NCBI GenBank assembly: GCA_903970595.1
Contig: CAJCJI010000533.1
Span: 1 to 47,073 of the forward strand
Direction: 5' to 3'
DNA from: Verrucomicrobiota bacterium
GTDB lineage: Bacteria; Pseudomonadota; Gammaproteobacteria; Nevskiales; Nevskiaceae
DNA length: 47,073 nucleotides
Shown: in pieces, positions 43,408 to 47,073 of the stretch
How positions within the stretch are numbered: the stretch's first letter is position 1
Layout: the number at the start of each line of letters is the position of its first letter
Position numbers and translations under genes: made by a program
Notes under the pieces: model-generated
The model's input: the letters and a program-made list of their open reading frames with translations, nothing else
What the model was told of the DNA's origin: nothing
Databases searched by the model: none

Positions 43408-43901
43408 GGAAAGCTCCTCAAAGTCTTGAGATAAGCGTTGACCCCGGCGGCGGACAGCTGCGCGGGCGGCGGCGGCAAGGGCTTGAGCGCGCCGAGCCTT
43501 CCGGCCGCGGCGGCAAGCTGCGCGGCGGCGCCGGCGCTCTCCTGCAACTCCGCGATGCGCTCGTTCTGCCCGCTGACCGCGGCGCGCAACAGGTCGATGG
43601 TGTTGTTGGCGGCCGCGGTCTGGTCATTCGCCGCGCGCAGCGCCGCAGCATCGATCGCCGCCTGCGCCCTGAGATGCGGGATTTCGACATAACGATCCCA
43701 GAACACCACAGCCGCCAGGCCGAGAAGCAGCGCGCCAAGCACGCCGAGAATGTAGGGCATGAATCCGGCCAGCAAGCCGCCGGCGACAGCGCCGACAGCC
43801 TTCCCGGCGACCCCGGCCGCCGCCTCCACCGCCGCAGCGGCGCCCTGCATGTTCACAACCGCCGACACCGCAGTCTCGGCGTCTTTCACCAAGTTCGTCA
43901 T
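43404..43901 (-). CDS. Rz-like inner-membrane protein (165 aa)
   Basis: After an alanine-rich N-terminus comes one strong membrane helix (YILGVLGALLLGLAAVVFW, ~55-75) and a long coiled coil (LRAQAAIDAAALRAANDQ to IAELQESAG). This is the layout of i-spanins, although the first ~50 residues are longer than usual. Start is ATG 43901; it overlaps the holin-like gene (ATGA). Confidence 0.55.
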   Translation of the reverse strand: MTNLVKDAETAVSAVVNMQGAAAAVEAAAGVAGKAVGAVAGGLLAGFMPYILGVLGALLLGLAAVVFWDRYVEIPHLRAQAAIDAAALRAANDQTAAANNTIDLLRAAVSGQNERIAELQESAGAAAQLAAAAGRLGALKPLPPPPAQLSAAGVNAYLKTLRSFP

Positions 43902-44176
43902 GAATTGCCTCCTGGTTTCGGTTCGGTGTTCCCCTTCAGCGCGATGCCGGCACCCGCCAGCGTCACGATGCCGGCGCCCGAACCGATCAGGGCGCCGAGG
44001 GAGTACGCGAAATCGCGCGGGTTGAATTTGAAGGTCTGTACATAGTCCAGAACCGCCAGCAGCAGAAATGTCAGGGTGCCGAGCGCCCAGACCATGGCGA
44101 TGCCGATGGTGATGACGCGCGCATGGTCCACCGTGCTGTTGTCCGCGCCGGTGATCATGTGGCGCCAGAAGTTCAT
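43898..44176 (-). CDS. Holin-like membrane protein (92 aa)
   Basis: A short protein with two hydrophobic helices (VITIGIAMVWALGTLTFLLL and YSLGALIGSGAGIVTLAGAG) and charged ends. It sits directly after the lysozyme gene with an ATGA overlap. Size, topology and place fit a phage holin that forms lesions for the endolysin, but no specific holin family is certain. Confidence 0.6.
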   Translation of the reverse strand: MNFWRHMITGADNSTVDHARVITIGIAMVWALGTLTFLLLAVLDYVQTFKFNPRDFAYSLGALIGSGAGIVTLAGAGIALKGNTEPKPGGNS

Positions 44177-44619
44177 GCGAGGAACTCCGCTTTCTCCGCC
44201 AGGCGGCGGCGCAGCAAGCCAGCCACCAACGCGCCGCCGGCGTGATCCCACTTCTCGAACCCGTCCGCAGCCGCGGCAAAATTGCCGCGGTTCACATTCC
44301 AGAGCAGAGTCGAGCCATCGAGATTGCGCACGCCGCAGTTGAACGTGAAATCCACCAGGGCATCGAACTCGCCCTGCGTGAGATCGCCGCGGATGCAGAC
44401 CCGATTGACCGCATCCACGGCGGCCTGGATGTCGCGGCGCAGCGCCGCCTCGCACTGCGCCTGCGTCCACACCAGGCCCGGAACCACTTCCGGCCCGGTA
44501 TGCCCGTAACCTATGGTCCAGGGAGCGCCGCCGCTGGCCGGGTCTGGATAAGCCTGATGCCTGCACCCCTCGAATTGCTCCGTCAGGTGCAAGCCGCCGC
44601 ACGAATACTTCATCTGCAT
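44173..44619 (-). CDS. Phage endolysin, T4-lysozyme type GH24 (148 aa)
   Basis: The catalytic triad pattern is present: glutamate in LTEQFEGCR, aspartate in AYPDPASGGAPWT and threonine in IGYGHTG. FNCGVRNLDGSTLL and RRRLAEKAEFL complete the GH24 fold of P22-type lysozymes. It cuts peptidoglycan glycan strands during phage release. No signal peptide, so it depends on the holin. ATG 44619 follows GGAGG; ATG 44613 is an alternative. A terminator lies just upstream, so the lysis genes have their own promoter or depend on read-through. Confidence 0.92.
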   Translation of the reverse strand: MQMKYSCGGLHLTEQFEGCRHQAYPDPASGGAPWTIGYGHTGPEVVPGLVWTQAQCEAALRRDIQAAVDAVNRVCIRGDLTQGEFDALVDFTFNCGVRNLDGSTLLWNVNRGNFAAAADGFEKWDHAGGALVAGLLRRRLAEKAEFLA

Positions 44620-44635
44620 AAAACCTCCAGAAACG

Positions 44636-44658
44636 AAAAAACCCGCCTGCGGCGGGTT
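44636..44658 (-). terminator. Rho-independent terminator
   Basis: On the minus strand CCCGCC-GCA-GGCGGG is followed by TTTTTT (44641-44636). It would end transcripts coming from the tail genes to the right before they reach the lysozyme gene 17 bases downstream. Confidence 0.85.
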
Positions 44659-44777
44659 GGGTGTAAGGTGCATATTTGTAGGGTGGCCTGTGGCCGCCGT
44701 GGTCCCAAGTGGCAGCAGCTTTGCCTGCCGTAGACTACCCTGCGATTGGTCTCATTCTCTCCTTAAGTAAGCGCCGC

Positions 44778-45206
44778 TCAACCGCCCGCCCTCATTTCAA
44801 CAATCCCATCCAGAATCAGCCCGAGCCTGGTCTCGACTGCGCCAAGGCGGGCGCCCACCAGGTCCACTTCCTCCAGCGCCGATTCCACCGTGGCATTCAG
44901 CCGGACCACATTCAAAAGCACGGACTGCTCTTCCAGGGCCTCGAAGCTATGCGGCACCTGCGCCGGCAGGGCGATGATGTCGCCATGCGTAATCCGCCGA
45001 ACCTGCTCCCCCACCCTGGCCTTGAAGCTCCCCGCCAGCACCACGCTGACGTGGTTCAGGCGCTCGGTATGCGTATGCGCCGGCAGTACCAGCCCGGCCT
45101 TGGGAAACCGGTAGTGCGTGCCGAAGCTCAGGGGCGTGGGGTTGATGACCTCGGCCGCGTCGGGCAGCGGCACCGCGCTCGGCTTGATCAGCTCCGGATC
45201 GATCAT
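44778..45206 (-). CDS. Phage-associated cupin protein (142 aa)
   Basis: A cupin barrel with PAHTHTERLNHVSVVLAGSF (metal-type histidines in HTHTE) and HGDIIALPAQVPHSFE (His and Glu). A short coiled-coil-like C-terminal tail follows (ALEEVDLVGARLGAVETRL), which could join it to a phage structural protein. Its start overlaps the stop of the beta-solenoid protein (ATGA), so it is part of the tail gene set. The function in the virion, if any, is unknown; sugar or host-surface binding is possible. Confidence 0.72.
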   Translation of the reverse strand: MIDPELIKPSAVPLPDAAEVINPTPLSFGTHYRFPKAGLVLPAHTHTERLNHVSVVLAGSFKARVGEQVRRITHGDIIALPAQVPHSFEALEEQSVLLNVVRLNATVESALEEVDLVGARLGAVETRLGLILDGIVEMRAGG

Positions 45207-46189
45207 GGCAGCCCCGCGCCAAGGATGTCGTTCGAGGTTCCCTGAATGAGGATGCTCGGGCTATAGCTCAGTCCGGCGGCGGCAAATCCCGGATCCGGCG
45301 GAATGGCGCTGGCGGCGAAACTCAGGTAATTGCCCGAGCGTACCGCCGGTGTGTAGACCGCCGGCGGCGCATACGAGCCGCCCGAAACCGCGAACAGCGT
45401 CCTGGCCACACCGGTTGAAATGCTGCCGCCGCTGAAGTTCATTCCCGACAGCGTCACGGTCAGGATGCCGGTCTGAGCACCCGGGCCGCCGATGGACAGG
45501 TTCCCGACGCAGCTACCGCCGCTCAGGCTCAGACTGGAAGCCGCGCTGCCCGAAGCATTCTGCCGGGTGACGGAGATTCCCCCGCCGTAAGTCCCGCCGG
45601 TGATCTTCCAGCCCGTCGCCACCGGCAGGTAGATGTTCACCGGGATCGAGGTCGTCACGCCGGAGAGCGTCTGAATATTGCCGCTCACCCCGTTCAGGGT
45701 CAGCGTGCCCGTGAAGCTGCCGCCCGTGACGCTGCCCACGGTGGATACCGCGCCGCTGAACGCACCCCCGCTGATGCCAAGCTGATAGTTGAAACCGTTG
45801 ACGGTGACGCTATTGGAGAAGCTCCCACCGGAAATGGACGCGTTAGTCACCGCCCCGCTGAAATTGCCGCCGGAAATATTGGCAATGCCATTGGAGGAGC
45901 CCGTGATCATTCCGGAGTAGCTGCCGGCGGCGATCTGGCCCCTGGTATTGTTGCCGCTGGAGATGGCGATATTGCCGCTCCAGCCGCCGCTCGGCCCGGT
46001 GGTCACCGGGGCCATGAGCACCACGCTGTCGCCGCCGGAATTCGGCAGCCGCCCCGCCAGGGTTCCCGGACCGTAAGAGGGGCAGCAGCCGCCGTAACAC
46101 ACCGTCTCCGGACTGGAATACCAGTTGCCCGCGTCGTTCCAGTTGCCGTCGTTGCTGGTATAGCCGTCACCGAAATAGATGTTCGCCAT
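45203..46189 (-). CDS. Repetitive beta-solenoid phage tail protein (328 aa)
   Basis: After an N-terminal domain (MANIYFGDGYTSNDGNWNDAG) with a cysteine pair in CYGGCCPSYG, residues ~90-270 consist of short Gly/Ser/Thr-rich repeats, for example ISGGNFSGAVTNAS, ISGGSFSNSVTVN, ISGGAFSGAVST and VTGGSFTGTLTLN. Regular GG-F spacing predicts a right-handed beta-solenoid. Such proteins serve as tail fibres or tips that bind host surface sugars. There is no signal peptide. The next gene begins at its stop. Confidence 0.72.
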   Translation of the reverse strand: MANIYFGDGYTSNDGNWNDAGNWYSSPETVCYGGCCPSYGPGTLAGRLPNSGGDSVVLMAPVTTGPSGGWSGNIAISSGNNTRGQIAAGSYSGMITGSSNGIANISGGNFSGAVTNASISGGSFSNSVTVNGFNYQLGISGGAFSGAVSTVGSVTGGSFTGTLTLNGVSGNIQTLSGVTTSIPVNIYLPVATGWKITGGTYGGGISVTRQNASGSAASSLSLSGGSCVGNLSIGGPGAQTGILTVTLSGMNFSGGSISTGVARTLFAVSGGSYAPPAVYTPAVRSGNYLSFAASAIPPDPGFAAAGLSYSPSILIQGTSNDILGAGLP

Positions 46190-46191
46190 GG

Positions 46192-46662
46192 CTAGTACCC
46201 GTTGACGAAGCTGACCAGTTCCCACTGGCCGCCGTTCTGCACGGCGTCATATTCCAGCGTCACGCGCGCCTTGTGTCCCGCCGCGATGGTCACCGGCGAG
46301 GCAAAACTGCTCGAAGCGGGCACCACGATGCCGGCCGCCAGGCTGAGCGTGTAGCTGCCGTCGCTGGCATTGAGCCAGAACCGCAGCCGCGCTCCGTCGG
46401 CATTCGAACTGGGAACGGCCAGGACAAGATTGCCCGTCAGCGCCACCCGATAGGTGTAGTTGTCGTTGCCGGGCAGCGTCAGCGTCGAGCTGTAAGCCTG
46501 CACCAGGAAAGGCTGCGCGCCGGCGACCAAGTGTACCGCGCCGGAGGCATCCTTCCACCTCCACATATTGTCCGCGGAGTCCTGGTACAGATTGAACGTG
46601 AGGCCGCCGCCCGGAGTCGCGGGCGTGTTGGCCGCCTGCGAAGTGCCAAGATATTCGCTCAT
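46192..46662 (-). CDS. Phage structural protein, tail-associated (156 aa)
   Basis: The sequence is beta-rich and glycine/serine-rich with no membrane helix: GGGLTFNLYQDSADNMWRWK, YTYRVALTGNLVLAVP, RLRFWLNASDGSYTLSL, and a C-terminal VTLEYDAVQNGGQWELVSF. The pattern occurs in phage tail-fibre-adjacent proteins, though no family is certain. ATG 46662 overlaps the upstream stop (ATGA); the beta-solenoid gene follows two bases later. Confidence 0.62.
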   Translation of the reverse strand: MSEYLGTSQAANTPATPGGGLTFNLYQDSADNMWRWKDASGAVHLVAGAQPFLVQAYSSTLTLPGNDNYTYRVALTGNLVLAVPSSNADGARLRFWLNASDGSYTLSLAAGIVVPASSSFASPVTIAAGHKARVTLEYDAVQNGGQWELVSFVNGY

Positions 46663-47073
46663 TGATTGACCCACCGACCGGAATTGATGATGGTGCCGCT
46701 GTTACTGACGGGGCCGGTGGAGTACGCACACTCGCCCGGCGGAATCGTGCGGGTTTCCCCGGCATTGACCAGATAAAAGCCGCCATACGCTACGCTGAGC
46801 CGGTTGCCGGACTGCAGCTGTGCCAGCTGGCCGGAGGCCAGCACCAGCGGCGCCTGCAGCAGGCTGCTTGCGCTCACGCCGCCCACCGCAACCGGACCGG
46901 CGATCGACACGAAGATCGAGGTCGCGGAGATCGCAACACCCATCGCAAGCACCCAGCCGGAGCGCGGCGGCAGCTGCGTCAATGCGCCGTCCTCTCCCAG
47001 AAACACCGCCTGCTGCGGCGACCAGCTCCATGACGCGTTGCCGACCGTCTCGCCGTTGCCCGCCAAAGAGACC
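46659..47073 (-). CDS. Phage tail protein, C-terminal part (partial)
   Basis: The frame is open through the right edge, so the N-terminus is outside the window. The visible ~137 residues include WSWSPQQAVFLGEDGALTQLPP, a hydrophobic stretch VLAMGVAISATSIFVSI, and SGNRLSVAYGGFYLVNAG. Beta-rich composition and tandem overlap with the next structural genes suggest the C-terminal part of a tail protein. The exact family cannot be named. Confidence 0.55.
   Translation of the reverse strand, partial: VSLAGNGETVGNASWSWSPQQAVFLGEDGALTQLPPRSGWVLAMGVAISATSIFVSIAGPVAVGGVSASSLLQAPLVLASGQLAQLQSGNRLSVAYGGFYLVNAGETRTIPPGECAYSTGPVSNSGTIINSGRWVNQ

Noticed and set aside
45470-45960. CRISPR-like or tandem DNA repeat in the beta-solenoid gene
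   Set aside because: The repeats are at protein level (GG-F spacing); DNA units vary in length and sequence, with no conserved repeat-spacer pattern.

Overview
The window is one 47 kb, GC-rich chromosomal segment, most likely from a gammaproteobacterium of the Nevskiales/Solimonadaceae-Pseudomonadales neighbourhood. The pointers are a class II (medium-chain-length) PHA synthase beside a Pseudomonas-type PhaZ, an ECF sigma factor paired with a TPR Ser/Thr kinase, and membrane proteins with an FAELQRRN-type N-terminus. The taxonomic call is an inference from gene content only.

Layout. (1) Positions 1-1258 hold the attI end of an integron: two gene cassettes and the start of a third on the minus strand, two attC-like sites, a perfect LexA box, and the first ~22 codons of an integrase gene whose remainder is gone. 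(2) 1470-3145 carry csbD, a double PRC-barrel protein and a YafQ-type toxin-antitoxin pair. (3) 18990 down to 3194 is a 16 kb minus-strand metabolic block: zwf, a HAD hydrolase, tal and pgm, then xfp (phosphoketolase), the nine genes of an N-type rotary ATPase (atpD-C-Q-R-B-E-F-A-G) and an MdtD-like exporter. Most junctions overlap or are a few bases long. The one gap (13791-13989) contains a perfect FNR/Anr box upstream of xfp. (4) 19583-23903 is a tandem pair of TolB/FlgO-like TPR membrane proteins plus a truncated third copy. (5) 23984-28922 is an ergothioneine locus: egtB, egtD, a DUF427 gene and an ABC transporter whose binding protein and permease are fused, of the osmoprotectant/EgtU type. 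(6) 28981-33697 is a PHA locus (phaZ, phaC, a PhaJ-like hydratase, a 57-codon ORF) beside a PucR-type regulator, with a palindromic operator candidate between them. (7) 34458-38571 holds an AraC regulator, a cupin dioxygenase-like gene, a haloalkane-dehalogenase-like hydrolase, a small unknown gene, a solo LuxR-type HTH and an HD-domain oxygenase-like protein. (8) 38611-39062 has a long perfect inverted repeat, a tRNA-Leu-like fragment and tRNA-Leu(UAA). (9) 39286-42749 is an ECF sigma factor coupled to a membrane Ser/Thr kinase. (10) 42783 to the right edge is the lysis and tail-tip end of a prophage.

How the parts may work together. The 16 kb block could route glucose phosphates (pgm, zwf, tal) into the phosphoketolase reaction, giving acetyl phosphate and hence ATP by substrate-level phosphorylation. 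The N-ATPase would spend that ATP to pump ions when respiration is limited. The FNR/Anr box in front of xfp supports oxygen-responsive control of this half of the block. PHA storage and ergothioneine synthesis or uptake fit a lifestyle of fluctuating oxygen and redox stress. No CRISPR array, rRNA or complete insertion sequence was seen.
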